Shown here one piece after another: positions 26,937 through 37,756 of a stretch of 64,000 bases of DNA; the stretch's first letter is position 1, and each line of letters starts with the position of its first letter. The notes under the pieces are model-generated. The model was not told where the DNA came from. It worked only from the letters and a program-made list of their open reading frames with translations, and made no database searches. The DNA lies in assembly GCA_037191015.1 (NCBI GenBank), contig JBBCKD010000015.1:372001-436000 (forward strand). Reading direction: 5' to 3'. The DNA comes from Ravibacter sp037191015. GTDB taxonomy: Bacteria > Bacteroidota > Bacteroidia > Cytophagales > Spirosomataceae. A program made the position numbers and the translations under genes.

Positions 26937-27374
26937 ATGAAGAAGATACACATTTTAGGGTTGGTAGTGATCGCGATAGCGGTAGGGATCATCATTTCAA
27001 CTGCCGGTGACGCGAGTACCTACGTAACCTTCGGAGAGGCCGAAACCATGGCTGCGAAGGGGAATAACTCCAGTATTCATGTGGTCGGACAGCTTACCAA
27101 AAACGAAGAAGGTGAAATCACCAATATGATTTACCGGCCGGAGGTCGACCCGAATCATTTCGAGTTTTCACTGGTGGATAACGCCGGAGTAGAAAAGAAA
27201 GTGGTTTACCCTGCTCCCAAACCGCAGGATTTTGACAAATCCGAGCAGGTCGTGGTGATAGGCAAGATGGAGGACGGGTACTTTTTCGCGGAGAAAATCC
27301 TGCTGAAGTGCCCCTCCAAGTATGAAAACGATAAGCTGGAAATTAAGGAATACAGCTCAAAGCCGGCAGCGTGA
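26937..27374 (+). CDS. ccmE: Haem chaperone CcmE, CxxxY variant
   Basis: A 145-residue periplasmic haem chaperone with an N-terminal membrane anchor (ILGLVVIAIAVGIIIST) and an OB-fold beta-barrel (IHVVGQLTKNEEG, FEFSLVDNAGVEKKVVY, QVVVIGKMEDGYFFAEK). In most CcmE proteins haem binds a histidine in an HxxxY motif; here the position is C125 in LLKCPSKYEN, giving CxxxY (C125, Y129). This form is known from Ccm systems in sulfate reducers and archaea that lack CcmH. Residues 130-145 form a short charged tail. It lies between ccmD and ccmF. Confidence 0.92.
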   Translation: MKKIHILGLVVIAIAVGIIISTAGDASTYVTFGEAETMAAKGNNSSIHVVGQLTKNEEGEITNMIYRPEVDPNHFEFSLVDNAGVEKKVVYPAPKPQDFDKSEQVVVIGKMEDGYFFAEKILLKCPSKYENDKLEIKEYSSKPAA

Positions 27375-27412
27375 TCTGCTCTTCCCTTGTTATCTATTAA
27401 TTCTTTTCCATC

Positions 27413-30031
27413 ATGTACCATCTGGCAGTAGGTAAATTCGGTCACCTTTTCGTAATCATCGCTTTTGTATCGGCATTGGTCGCTACCTATGGCTATGTAA
27501 AATCCGAGTTGTCGGCTTCTTTGGGAGGAGAACGGAGTTATTGGAAAAAAACGGCCCGTACTTTTTTCTTCATTCATGCAGGAGCAGTACTGGGCGTGGT
27601 TTTCTGCCTCTACTGGATCATACTTAATCACTATTTCGAGTATAACTACGCCTGGAGCAACTCCTCCAGGTCGATGCCGACAGGCTATGTGATTTCGAGC
27701 TTCTGGCAAAACTCAGAGGGTAGCTTCCTGCTCTGGATTTTCTGGAATATGTTATTGGGATTGACCCTGATCGTAACTACAAAATCGTGGGAGGGGCCGG
27801 TTATGGCAGTTTTTGCCATGGTGCAGGCTTTCCTGATGTCGATGATCCTCGGGGTCATCATTCCCGGGATAGACCTGAAAATAGGCTCGACGCCGTTCCT
27901 CCTGCTGAGAGAAGCCATGCCCGACCTGGCGGTATGGAAGATGCAGCCCGATTTTGTACCGGCCGACGGGAACGGGCTTAACCCGCTGCTTCAGAACTAT
28001 TGGATGGTCATCCATCCGCCGACCTTATTCCTGGGCTTTGCTGCAACGTTGATCCCGTTTTCTTTTGCAATTGCCGGCTTGTGGCTTAAACGTACGAATG
28101 ACTGGATACGTCCTGCCCTGCCATGGACTTTATTTGCTGCGCTCGTGCTGGGGTTAGGGATCCTGATGGGAGGTTACTGGGCATATGAAACACTGAATTT
28201 CGGGGGCTACTGGAACTGGGACCCTGTAGAGAATACTTCGTTTGTGCCCTGGGTGCTTCTGATTGCGGCGATTCATACCATGATTATATCAGGCAAGAAT
28301 GCGACGGCGCTTAAATCTTCTTATATCCTGGCAATAACCGCTTTCCTGCTGGTACTGTATTCTACTTTTATGACCAAAAGCGGTATCCTCGGAGACGCTT
28401 CGGTGCATTCGTTTACCGATCTGGGGCTTTCAGGACAGCTGCTGATCTACATGTTTACTTTTATCATTGTAGCGATCGGGCTGCTGGTATACCGCTGGAA
28501 GTCGCTGCCGTCTGACGAGGAAGAAGTATCGACTTATTCGAGAGAGTTCTGGATATTTATCGGCGCTACGGTTTTGTGCCTGTCGAGCTTCCAGATCCTG
28601 GCTACGACCTCTATCCCGGTCTATAACAAGATAGGGGAGGTGTTCGGTATGGCCTGGAACCTGGCCCTGCCGACCGACCAGATCGCCCACTACAACAAAT
28701 TTCAGCTTTGGTTTTATATCGTGGTTGCCCTGCTGACCGGAGTAGGTCAGTATTTCTGGTGGAAGCGGGTCGGAAAGGGGAAATTTGAAGCCCTGTATCT
28801 GCCCCTGGTCATTACTTTTATCATCAGCTCGATCTGGATTTATTTAGGTCAGCTTAAAGAGCTTTCCTATATTCTCCTCCTGACCGCGGCCATTTTTGCG
28901 GTTGTCACCAACGGATCGATCCTGGTCGGTATCATCAGGGGGAATTATCGCTTATCGGGAGGCGCGATTACCCATATCGGCGTCGCGCTGATGCTGATAG
29001 GGATCCTTTTCTCTTCCGGGTATTCCAAGGTTATTTCGCTGAATAATTCCGGGCTGATGATAAGCCGCAGCGAAAGCTTCACCGCCAATGACAATAAGGA
29101 AAACCGTGAAAATGTGATGCTCTGGTTTAACAAGCCTGAGCGGATGGGCAACTACCAGCTGACCTGGAAGGATATCCGCATCGAGGCGCGCGGTATCCGT
29201 GAATACATTCCGGTGAGCTGGGTAGAAATGATCGAAAAGGATTTCAGGGCTGTGGCGCTGAGGGATATTACGGTAGATGAAAAGACCTACTATTCCAAAG
29301 GAGATACGCTTAAGATCTATCCTGATAACTTCTATTATGAAATAGAGTACCGTGATCCCGCAGGCAAGCTATTTACGCTTTTCCCCAGGATACAGGTAAA
29401 CCCCGCCATGGGGGGAGCCAACGGGGTGGTATTTTCGCCGGGTATCAGAAGGGAGCCCGACAGGGATATGTATACTTACATCCAGATGTCGATGGATCCT
29501 ACTGCCGAGCCTCAATGGAGCGCAACGGAATTGCATACGGTAGCCATGAGGGATACGTTTTTCCTGAACGACTATGTAGCGGTCCTGGACAATGTGGTAA
29601 GGACCGACGATGTAGACGGAGTGCCGCTGAAAGATGGCGATGCTGCGGTGAAGGCTATCATCCGCATTATGGACCGCGGACAGGAATATGTGATGAATCC
29701 CGCATTTATTATACGCGACAATACCATAGGCCGTAAAGCGGAAACGAACAAAGCGCTGGGGCTGCGGATCCAGTTTAACGAGATTGATCCCAAAACCGGG
29801 CTATTCACTTTTGGCGTCAATGCTACCCAGCGGGACTATATCGTGATGAAAGCGATAGAAAAGCCCCTGATCAATATTCTATGGATAGGGACTTTCGTGC
29901 TGATGATCGGGTTTGTGGTCTCGGCCGTAAGGCGCTACCGGGATTTTGTGAAAAAACGGGACCGGGAGGAACGGGATGAGATCAGGGTAAAGATAGGTAA
30001 CCGGAGCCCTATTTCGGAGCCTTTGGGCTGA
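27413..30031 (+). CDS. ccmF: Cytochrome c haem lyase subunit CcmF
   Basis: An 872-residue polytopic membrane protein that takes haem from CcmE and attaches it to apocytochrome c. The periplasmic tryptophan-rich haem motif is GGYWNWDPVENTSFVPW at about residues 262-278. Other family features are NSEGSFLLWIFW, NYWMVIHPPTLFLGF and MTKSGILGDASVHSF. The N-terminal two thirds hold about 13-15 helices, and a periplasmic domain (about 560-820) is followed by one more helix and a basic tail. It is the last gene of the cluster. No ccmG or ccmH follows, which agrees with the CxxxY form of CcmE. Confidence 0.93.
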   Translation: MYHLAVGKFGHLFVIIAFVSALVATYGYVKSELSASLGGERSYWKKTARTFFFIHAGAVLGVVFCLYWIILNHYFEYNYAWSNSSRSMPTGYVISSFWQNSEGSFLLWIFWNMLLGLTLIVTTKSWEGPVMAVFAMVQAFLMSMILGVIIPGIDLKIGSTPFLLLREAMPDLAVWKMQPDFVPADGNGLNPLLQNYWMVIHPPTLFLGFAATLIPFSFAIAGLWLKRTNDWIRPALPWTLFAALVLGLGILMGGYWAYETLNFGGYWNWDPVENTSFVPWVLLIAAIHTMIISGKNATALKSSYILAITAFLLVLYSTFMTKSGILGDASVHSFTDLGLSGQLLIYMFTFIIVAIGLLVYRWKSLPSDEEEVSTYSREFWIFIGATVLCLSSFQILATTSIPVYNKIGEVFGMAWNLALPTDQIAHYNKFQLWFYIVVALLTGVGQYFWWKRVGKGKFEALYLPLVITFIISSIWIYLGQLKELSYILLLTAAIFAVVTNGSILVGIIRGNYRLSGGAITHIGVALMLIGILFSSGYSKVISLNNSGLMISRSESFTANDNKENRENVMLWFNKPERMGNYQLTWKDIRIEARGIREYIPVSWVEMIEKDFRAVALRDITVDEKTYYSKGDTLKIYPDNFYYEIEYRDPAGKLFTLFPRIQVNPAMGGANGVVFSPGIRREPDRDMYTYIQMSMDPTAEPQWSATELHTVAMRDTFFLNDYVAVLDNVVRTDDVDGVPLKDGDAAVKAIIRIMDRGQEYVMNPAFIIRDNTIGRKAETNKALGLRIQFNEIDPKTGLFTFGVNATQRDYIVMKAIEKPLINILWIGTFVLMIGFVVSAVRRYRDFVKKRDREERDEIRVKIGNRSPISEPLG

Positions 30032-30079
30032 TATGAGGTTTTTCCTCGCTTCTGTCCGTTTATAGTGCGGTCTGCAGAT

Positions 30080-30538
30080 ATGACAATGCGATATTTGGCT
30101 CGGGCTATTTCTTTGTGGCTGTTGGTTTGCAGCTTTGCAGCCTGTTCACGCTCTGCTTCCAGGGAGGAGGCTGAGCAATGGCTCACGGCCGCCGGTAAGT
30201 GGAAACTCAGAGAAGTTGCCGTTAACGGCAAACCGGTTTACCGGAACGGTGAAATCATAGAACAGTTCGGAGAGGTTGGCTTTAGCCGGTACATGGAAGA
30301 AGTGTCTTTCCTGCCAAACGGAGATTTTACCGGTAATTTCAAAAATGACCCCAAGCCGGTTACTTTCAAATGGACGGCAACCGATAGAGAAGTGATCATA
30401 TTAGATACTGTCCCCGGCAGCGGGAGCTGGAGCATACCCTATACCCGATTGGAGGAAAAGGCATTCGAAATGAATACCGAGACGACCGCCTACGATCCTC
30501 CCAACCTGACAAGGGTCAGGTTACGTTTTGAGCGATAG
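30080..30538 (+). CDS. Lipoprotein of unknown function, lipocalin-like
   Basis: About 153 residues. The N-terminus MTMRYLARAISLWLLVCSF ends in the lipobox FAAC, so it is predicted to be lipidated at that cysteine. The mature part (EQWLTAAGKWKLREVAVNGK, VSFLPNGDFTGNF, FKWTATDREVIIL, YTRLEEKAFEMN) reads like a small lipocalin-type barrel. The open frame extends upstream to a GTG at 30065, but the ATGs at 30080 or 30086 are better signal-peptide starts. It lies 48 bases after ccmF, so cotranscription is possible. Function unknown. Confidence 0.7.
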   Translation: MTMRYLARAISLWLLVCSFAACSRSASREEAEQWLTAAGKWKLREVAVNGKPVYRNGEIIEQFGEVGFSRYMEEVSFLPNGDFTGNFKNDPKPVTFKWTATDREVIILDTVPGSGSWSIPYTRLEEKAFEMNTETTAYDPPNLTRVRLRFER

Positions 30539-30559
30539 CAATTTCTTCCTCTTTTTATA

Positions 30560-31459
30560 CTACAGGCCCCAGCCGAGCTCCTGATAGCTGATGAGCGCGA
30601 CAGCTATAACGGCAATGAGGAGGCCAGCCTTGTTAATCCGGTTCAATTTTTCGTTGAAAAGCCAGTAGGCGGCAACAGCAGAAGCCAGCATGGTAAGAAT
30701 ATTGTAAACCGGGAACACAAATGAAGCGCTGTTGCCGTAATGCGCCAACGCTTTCAGCAAAAAGAAAAGTGACAGGAAATTGGGGATTCCAAGAAGAAGG
30801 CCCGCGCCAATGCTCCTGGCAGAGGGCCAGCTCCTTTGACGCACACATCGGATCACCAGTATTGCGCTGCCTATGATGACGGCTCCCAGGCAGGCGATGA
30901 TCATGAACAGGGTATTGCTGCCGGCGTCATAATAAGTGAAAGTCAGGTAATTGATCAGCGTATTATTTGCTCCGGTGGCAAGAAAGTAGAGTATTGGCCA
31001 GATAAAAGCCTGCTTCTGAATAGCTTCCGTCGGACCGTTGCTCCAGGAACCCATCACCAGTGCGGGGAGCGTAAGCGCAAGCCCGGCATAGTTAAGCAGC
31101 GTATAAGCTTTGTGCGCGTTCTGAAAAATGAAAAGGCCGAAAAGTACCGGTATAACCAGCGAAAGATTACCGGCAAGAGAAGCAGAAGTAACACCTGCCT
31201 TTTGCGTACTCTTTCCTATCAGCAGAAAAACGAGAATAAACAAAATTCCCAGCAGAAGTGTATAAAACGTGCCTTTTGAAGACCAATTTAAAGCATCTGC
31301 AGTTGCAAAGAAGCGTGGAGTAAGGAGGGCGCCTGTGAGGACACAGGCATAGTAGTTAAAAACAACGGCATGAAAAGAATCCACTTTCCATGCGGGAAAA
31401 GACCTGGTAATCAGGTATAACGCTACAGTAAACAGGACGGCGAGCAGGAAGTAAATCAT
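30560..31459 (-). CDS. EamA/DMT-superfamily transporter
   Basis: A 299-residue membrane protein with ten predicted helices arranged as a tandem duplication, typical of the drug/metabolite transporter superfamily. The second half (FLSLFFLLKALAHYGNSA, FPVYNILTMLASAVAAYWLFNEKL) resembles EamA domains, with the conserved Pro-Val motif and the terminal basic loop. The substrate is not predictable. It is convergent with the preceding lipoprotein gene. Confidence 0.82.
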   Translation of the reverse strand: MIYFLLAVLFTVALYLITRSFPAWKVDSFHAVVFNYYACVLTGALLTPRFFATADALNWSSKGTFYTLLLGILFILVFLLIGKSTQKAGVTSASLAGNLSLVIPVLFGLFIFQNAHKAYTLLNYAGLALTLPALVMGSWSNGPTEAIQKQAFIWPILYFLATGANNTLINYLTFTYYDAGSNTLFMIIACLGAVIIGSAILVIRCVRQRSWPSARSIGAGLLLGIPNFLSLFFLLKALAHYGNSASFVFPVYNILTMLASAVAAYWLFNEKLNRINKAGLLIAVIAVALISYQELGWGL

Positions 31460-31583
31460 AATATTTTCTCTCCCGCTACAATCTGGAAAGGCAGGAAGTA
31501 ATTGAATGTTGAGGGCTTTAGAAATTTGACGTAAGTTAAGCGAATTTGTTTCCAGTTAACAAATTTCATAACCCCCGCAAAAC

Positions 31584-31614
31584 AAAAAAGCCCCTGCTTT
31601 GCAGCAGAGGCTTT
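31584..31614 (-). terminator. Rho-independent terminator after rplT
   Basis: On the minus strand this reads AAAGCCTCTGCTGCAAAGCAGGGGCTTTTTTG: a stem AGCCTCTGCT/AGCAGGGGCT with one mismatch and a four-base loop, then a run of Ts. It lies 25 bases after the rplT stop codon and would end the infC-rpmI-rplT transcript. Confidence 0.8.
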
Positions 31615-31638
31615 CTTACCTGATGATTATCCTTTCTC

Positions 31639-31983
31639 TTATTTGACTTTATCCACAACGGCTTTGAACGCCTCAGGATGGTTCATAGCCAGATCGGCTA
31701 GTACCTTACGGTTCAGCTCGATTCCGGCTGCATTGATTTTCCCCATTAAAACTGAGTAGGAGAGCCCATGCTGACGGCTACCTGCATTGATACGCTGGAT
31801 CCAAAGAGCGCGGAAGTTGCGTTTTTTCTGCTTCCGACCTTTATATGCATACCCCAGCGCTTTCTCGACAGCGTTTTTAGCTACTGTCCAGACATTTTTA
31901 CGACGGCCATAGTAACCTTTGGCCATCTTTAAGATTTTCTTGCGTCTTGCACGCGACGCGACGTGATTTACCGAACGTGGCAT
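31639..31983 (-). CDS. rplT: 50S ribosomal protein L20
   Basis: A 114-residue highly basic protein with the L20 signature: PRSVNHVASRARRKKILKMA, GYYGRRKNVWTVAKNAVEK and RDRK-like KKRNFRALWIQRINAGSR. It binds 23S rRNA early in 50S assembly and in many bacteria represses its own operon. It is the last gene of infC-rpmI-rplT, followed by a terminator. Confidence 0.97.
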   Translation of the reverse strand: MPRSVNHVASRARRKKILKMAKGYYGRRKNVWTVAKNAVEKALGYAYKGRKQKKRNFRALWIQRINAGSRQHGLSYSVLMGKINAAGIELNRKVLADLAMNHPEAFKAVVDKVK

Positions 31984-32102
31984 ATTTTAGTTGTTTTTAA
32001 CGACCGGTGCCTGAATGCTATCCAGGACTTCAAATAACCGGGCATCGGGTTGAACAAATGAAACCTGCAGGTCGTACCTGCCTGTTGCGCAACGGGTTTT
32101 AA

Positions 32103-32297
32103 TTAGACCGCGAGCAAGGTTTTAATGCGTCTTTCATCAGTACGGTCCACCAGTGTAGCCTGCACCAGGTTGCGCTTGCGCTTGGTAGACTTCTTGGTAA
32201 GAATGTGGCTGTGAAACGCGCGTTTACGTTTGATTTTACCGGTCCCAGTCAGCGAAAACCGCTTTTTGGCCCCGGAATTGGTTTTTAACTTAGGCAT
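32103..32297 (-). CDS. rpmI: 50S ribosomal protein L35
   Basis: A 64-residue basic protein with the L35 pattern MPKLKTNSGAKKRFSLTGTG, followed by KIKRKRAFHSHILTKKSTKR. Length and position between infC and rplT match the conserved operon. Confidence 0.97.
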   Translation of the reverse strand: MPKLKTNSGAKKRFSLTGTGKIKRKRAFHSHILTKKSTKRKRNLVQATLVDRTDERRIKTLLAV

Positions 32298-32421
32298 TGT
32301 GAATTACGTCTAATAAATTGAATGGATAAAATCAGCGCGCAAAGTTAGAAAATATAAAAATTAAATCCTAGGAGATAGCTTACAGAGTGCCGGTCTCCAC
32401 AGGATTTATACAAACGGGAAA

Positions 32422-32982
32422 TTACTTCTTCTGCTGTTGGCTGGGCGCGATGATCACCGTCATCCTTTTCCCTTCGAGCTTAGGCTCCATCTCCACTTTG
32501 CCGTAATCTGCAAGCGCATCCGTGAATCTTTGAAGCAGGCTCGTTCCTCTTTCTTTGAAGACAATGGTCCGCCCTACAAAATGGACATACGCTTTCACCT
32601 TGGATCCTTCCTTAAGAAAGTTGATAGCATGTTTCAGTTTGAAGTCAAAGTCATGATCGTCGGTATTCGGACCAAACCTGATCTCTTTGATCACCACTTT
32701 CTGAGCCTTTGACTTAATCTCTTTCTGCTTTTTCTTTTGTTCGTATTTGAATTTCGAGTAGTCGGTGACCTTGCATACCGGAGGTACTGCGTTGGGAGCA
32801 ATTTCCACCAGATCAAGGCTTTGCGCTTCTGCAAAAGCCAGGGCTTTGCTTAGGGGAAAAACGCCTTGCTCTACGTTGTCTCCAACCAACCGAACCTCCT
32901 GAGCGGTAATACGCTCGTTGATCTTGTAAGGTTCCTCTACAATCACACGCCTTCTGGGGCCGCGTGGGGGTCTTAATGCCAT
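32422..32982 (-). CDS. infC: Translation initiation factor IF-3
   Basis: A 186-residue factor that prevents premature subunit joining and checks the initiator tRNA. The N-domain contains YKINERITAQEVRLVGDN, the linker is lysine-rich (YEQKKKQKEIKSKAQKV), and the C-domain contains IKEIRFGPNTDDHDFDFKLK and VHFVGRTIVFKERG. The start is an ATG, not the rare AUU used for autoregulation in E. coli. It follows thrS and precedes rpmI and rplT. Confidence 0.97.
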   Translation of the reverse strand: MALRPPRGPRRRVIVEEPYKINERITAQEVRLVGDNVEQGVFPLSKALAFAEAQSLDLVEIAPNAVPPVCKVTDYSKFKYEQKKKQKEIKSKAQKVVIKEIRFGPNTDDHDFDFKLKHAINFLKEGSKVKAYVHFVGRTIVFKERGTSLLQRFTDALADYGKVEMEPKLEGKRMTVIIAPSQQQKK

Positions 32983-33085
32983 ACTGTGTATCTGATGCGT
33001 TTTTTTATGGTGGTTGTTTGTAAATTAATGAATATCCGGTCCTTTGGTATAAAAACCAGACCAATTACGCCAATTATAAGTAAAA

Positions 33086-35041
<1,956 letters not shown>

Positions 35042-35088
35042 CTATGGTTTACTTCTCTTCTAAGTAATTAAAAATGTAAAAAGTTTTA

Positions 35089-35096
35089 CAAAGGTA
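35089..35096 (-). promoter_or_regulatory. Candidate -7 element for thrS
   Basis: The minus strand reads TACCTTTG, an exact TAnnTTTG match 47 bases upstream of the thrS start codon. TTG triplets lie upstream but at non-standard spacing (13 and 26 bases). Confidence 0.45.
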
Positions 35097-35259
35097 ACGG
35101 TAATATATCAAACTGTGAGGAGCAATACCTGTTTTCTGCAGATATACGGACAGGGAAATTTCTGTCGACAGCCCTGTTTTCAGGCACAGGCATTGCAGGA
35201 TTGAAAAATAAAAATATCATTTTCCGTAGCCTTCCGGATTTTGGGGGCCGTATATAACA

Positions 35260-35267
35260 TATCTTTG
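35260..35267 (+). promoter_or_regulatory. Candidate -7 element for the GH43-like lipoprotein gene
   Basis: TATCTTTG matches TAnnTTTG exactly, 53 bases before the start codon; TTG lies 16 bases upstream, slightly short of the usual spacing. Confidence 0.45.
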
Positions 35268-35320
35268 AGCGGCGGTTGCCGGCCTCTCGCGTTAGGTTTA
35301 ACTTCTTTACCACTAATTGA

Positions 35321-36253
35321 ATGAGAAAATCAGATTTTGGATTGCTGGTAGCGTTTGGAGCTCTCCTTTTTTCGTGCGGAGGCACCGGAGAAAAAAAGGA
35401 AACAGGGGAGACAGCCGATAAATTCCCGGCGGAACTTACCACCTTCACTCCCTACGAAAAGAACCCGGTATTTGCCGGTACAGGCGCTGATACCTGGGAT
35501 TCGAAAATACGTGAACGTGGTTTTGTCCTGAAGGAGGGAGATGAATGGTCGCTGTGGTATACCGGCTATTCCAAGACATCGGGCGATGAAACAAAATACC
35601 TGGGACTGGCTACTTCCGATGACGGCCTCACATGGGAAAGGTATTCGGAAAGGCCCGTTTATGATTCGCTGTGGGTAGAAGATATGTTTGTATGGAAAGA
35701 GAACGGGACCTACTACATGGTGGCGGAAGGACTTGATGATGTGGCGCATCTGCTCACGTCGGATAACCGCGTTACCTGGTCAAGCCGGGGCGCCCTGGAT
35801 GTCAGGCAGAAAAACGGGGAGCCGCTGACACCGGGACCTTACGGTACGCCAACGCTATGGAAGGAAAATAATACCTGGTACCTTTTCTATGAAAGAAACG
35901 ACTACGGCATATGGCTTGCTACTTCCGAAGATATGAAAGTCTGGACGAATGTGCAGGATGAGCCGGTAATCGCCATGGGACCGGAAGTCTACGACCAGTA
36001 CGCAGTAGCCATGAACCAGGTTATCAAATATAAAGGACGGTACTACGGCTACTACCACGCTTCAGCATTTGAAGACTGGAGAGAGTGGACCATGAATATC
36101 GCGGTATCGGACGACCTGGTGCACTGGGAAAAATACGAAGGGAACCCGATCTGGAAAGATAACCTATCGAGCGGAATGGTGGTCGAAACCGGCGATGGCT
36201 TCCGGTTTTACACGATGCACCCGGAAGTGAACGTGTTTTTGCCAGCCAGATAG
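35321..36253 (+). CDS. Lipoprotein with GH43/GH32-like five-bladed propeller
   Basis: A 310-residue predicted lipoprotein; the lipobox is LLFSC after MRKSDFGLLVAFGA. The mature part has the repeating blades of the GH43/GH32/GH130 group: WSLWYTGYSKTSGDETKYLG, LATSDDGLTWERY, WKENGTYYMVAEGLDDVAH, WKENNTWYLFYERNDYGIWL and YKGRYYGYYHASAFEDWREW. It probably acts on or binds plant- or microbe-derived glycans at the cell surface. I cannot assign the specific family or the catalytic acids with confidence. It is followed by a tandem repeat and a convergent thioesterase gene. Confidence 0.78.
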   Translation: MRKSDFGLLVAFGALLFSCGGTGEKKETGETADKFPAELTTFTPYEKNPVFAGTGADTWDSKIRERGFVLKEGDEWSLWYTGYSKTSGDETKYLGLATSDDGLTWERYSERPVYDSLWVEDMFVWKENGTYYMVAEGLDDVAHLLTSDNRVTWSSRGALDVRQKNGEPLTPGPYGTPTLWKENNTWYLFYERNDYGIWLATSEDMKVWTNVQDEPVIAMGPEVYDQYAVAMNQVIKYKGRYYGYYHASAFEDWREWTMNIAVSDDLVHWEKYEGNPIWKDNLSSGMVVETGDGFRFYTMHPEVNVFLPAR

Positions 36254-36300
36254 TAATTAGTTGATTAGCTGATGTGATAATTAGTTAATTGTTATTAATC

Positions 36301-36339
36301 ATCACATTATCACATTATCACATTATCACATTATCACAT
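36301..36339. repeat. 8-bp tandem repeat (CACATTAT)n
   Basis: The unit CACATTAT is repeated about 4.5 times, running from just after the thioesterase stop codon toward the GH43-like gene. It overlaps the last codon and stop of the thioesterase gene. The neighbouring 36260-36300 has similar AT-rich words (GATTAGCTGATGTGATAATTAG). Confidence 0.75.
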
Positions 36340-36846
36340 AAACAACTCCTTCAGCTCCGTTGCTTCGTCCGGATTCAGCCGGCCGGATAATACGAGCCTG
36401 AGCTGCCTTCGGCGCAGGGCGCTCTTGAACAATTCTTTTTCCTCGTCAGTTTCGGGGATCAGCTCCGGGACCCGCTGCGGCTTATTTTCGTCGTCTACTG
36501 CCACAAAAGTGTAGAAAGCCTTGTGCGTAGCGACTTTTATGCCGGCCGGGACATCTTCGGCCCACACTTCAATGTAGACTTCCATAGAAGAATTAAACGC
36601 CCGTGTGACGCCGGCGTGCATGGTCACGACATGCCCGAGCCTGATCGGCTGCGCAAACGAAACATTGTCGACGGAAGCAGTGACAACCTTGGCATTGGCA
36701 TGCTTCTGGGCGGCAATAGCCCCGCATATATCCATCCAATGGAGGAGTCTCCCGCCCATCAGATTGTTCAGCGTGTTGGTGTCGTTCGGAAGCACCATTT
36801 CAGTCATCGTTACCTTCGACTGAGAGGCCGTTTTTGATCTTGACAT
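36334..36846 (-). CDS. Acyl-CoA thioesterase (hotdog fold)
   Basis: A 170-residue hotdog-fold protein of the YciA/acyl-CoA thioesterase class. The core reads GGRLLHWMDICGAIAAQKHA, with the catalytic-type aspartate after LLHWM; the strands VVTASVDNVSFAQPIRLGHV and SSMEVYIEVWAEDV follow. It would hydrolyse acyl-CoA to free acid and CoA. Its stop codon lies in a tandem repeat. It starts 15 bases after the outer-membrane protein gene and probably shares its transcript. Confidence 0.9.
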   Translation of the reverse strand: MSRSKTASQSKVTMTEMVLPNDTNTLNNLMGGRLLHWMDICGAIAAQKHANAKVVTASVDNVSFAQPIRLGHVVTMHAGVTRAFNSSMEVYIEVWAEDVPAGIKVATHKAFYTFVAVDDENKPQRVPELIPETDEEKELFKSALRRRQLRLVLSGRLNPDEATELKELFM

Positions 36847-36861
36847 GCCGGTAGGGAAGGG

Positions 36862-37680
36862 TTAACGGGAGCATTTGGTGATTTTCCGCTCCCTGGCATA
36901 ACGCGGGTTCGGGAGTGAGTAGCTTACCCTGGCCGCCAGGATGGCGTAGATATCTTTTGATTTAGGATTGCCCCTTATATAGCCGGGCTGCTGGCCGCTG
37001 CCCCGGTAGGAGAGGTTGAAAGCTTCATTTGAGCTAAGCTGGTCATATTCAGGGTAGACAGTGCTCACGTCATCCAGGTAGTCGGAAAACAGGAAATTGC
37101 CGGTCAGCTCGAGGCCGGCGCTCCAGGAACTGCTGATGCGCACCATAGCCCCCAATCCCCCCGATACAAAAAGCGGGAGACGCCAGTATTTATGACCTTC
37201 GGTCTGGTACTGCGGAAGCTTATAGACAACTCCATCCCACTCTGCTTTAGGTGTGAGATAAGTTACTCCCAAACCGAGCAGGGCGTAGGGGTTGACCCGG
37301 GCTCTTTTCGAATAAGGGAACAGGTCGACCTGGGCCGATAGCATCAGGTCCGGGTTTGTTGTAACGAAGGAGAGATTTTTCTCGGGATTATTCGTATACT
37401 GGCTGTCCCCGGAAACTTTATACAAACGCAGCTCTCCACGGGCGCTTACCCTTTCGGTAAGACGGTAGGAGCCGCCGAGCATGAAAGCAGGCCCGAGCCC
37501 GAGATGCCCCGAACCGGAGCTCGCGGATAAATCGCCCATATAATAGGAGACGCCCCCGCCTCCGAAAATGGTGACCTGCCCGAACGGATCGGACATAGGC
37601 CTGTTTTGAGCCCGGACAGCCTGCGGGGTCCCGATCGCTAACAGGGAAACAAATGAAAGAAATGAGAAAAAAAGCTTCAT
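36862..37680 (-). CDS. Outer-membrane beta-barrel protein (DUF6089-like)
   Basis: A 272-residue exported protein. The signal peptide MKLFFSFLSFVSLLAIGT ends near VRAQ; I start it at the ATG at 37680 rather than at 37710. The mature part has alternating hydrophobic strands with glycine-rich turns (VTIFGGGGVSYYMGDLSAS, GLGPAFMLGGSYRLTERVSA, NPYALLGLGVTYLTPK), as in small eight-stranded barrels of Bacteroidota. Its function is not known; it may be a porin-like or structural protein. It is followed closely by the thioesterase gene. Confidence 0.8.
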   Translation of the reverse strand: MKLFFSFLSFVSLLAIGTPQAVRAQNRPMSDPFGQVTIFGGGGVSYYMGDLSASSGSGHLGLGPAFMLGGSYRLTERVSARGELRLYKVSGDSQYTNNPEKNLSFVTTNPDLMLSAQVDLFPYSKRARVNPYALLGLGVTYLTPKAEWDGVVYKLPQYQTEGHKYWRLPLFVSGGLGAMVRISSSWSAGLELTGNFLFSDYLDDVSTVYPEYDQLSSNEAFNLSYRGSGQQPGYIRGNPKSKDIYAILAARVSYSLPNPRYARERKITKCSR

Positions 37681-37756
37681 TCTGGCTCTTATCTTGAAAA
37701 TATACACCATATACAGAATAAATAAGGATAAAGAATTGTGCCAGGAGGGGATGCTT

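Noticed and set aside
36301..36339. CACATTAT repeats as a CRISPR array
   Set aside because: The units are contiguous with no spacers and far too short; no cas genes are present.
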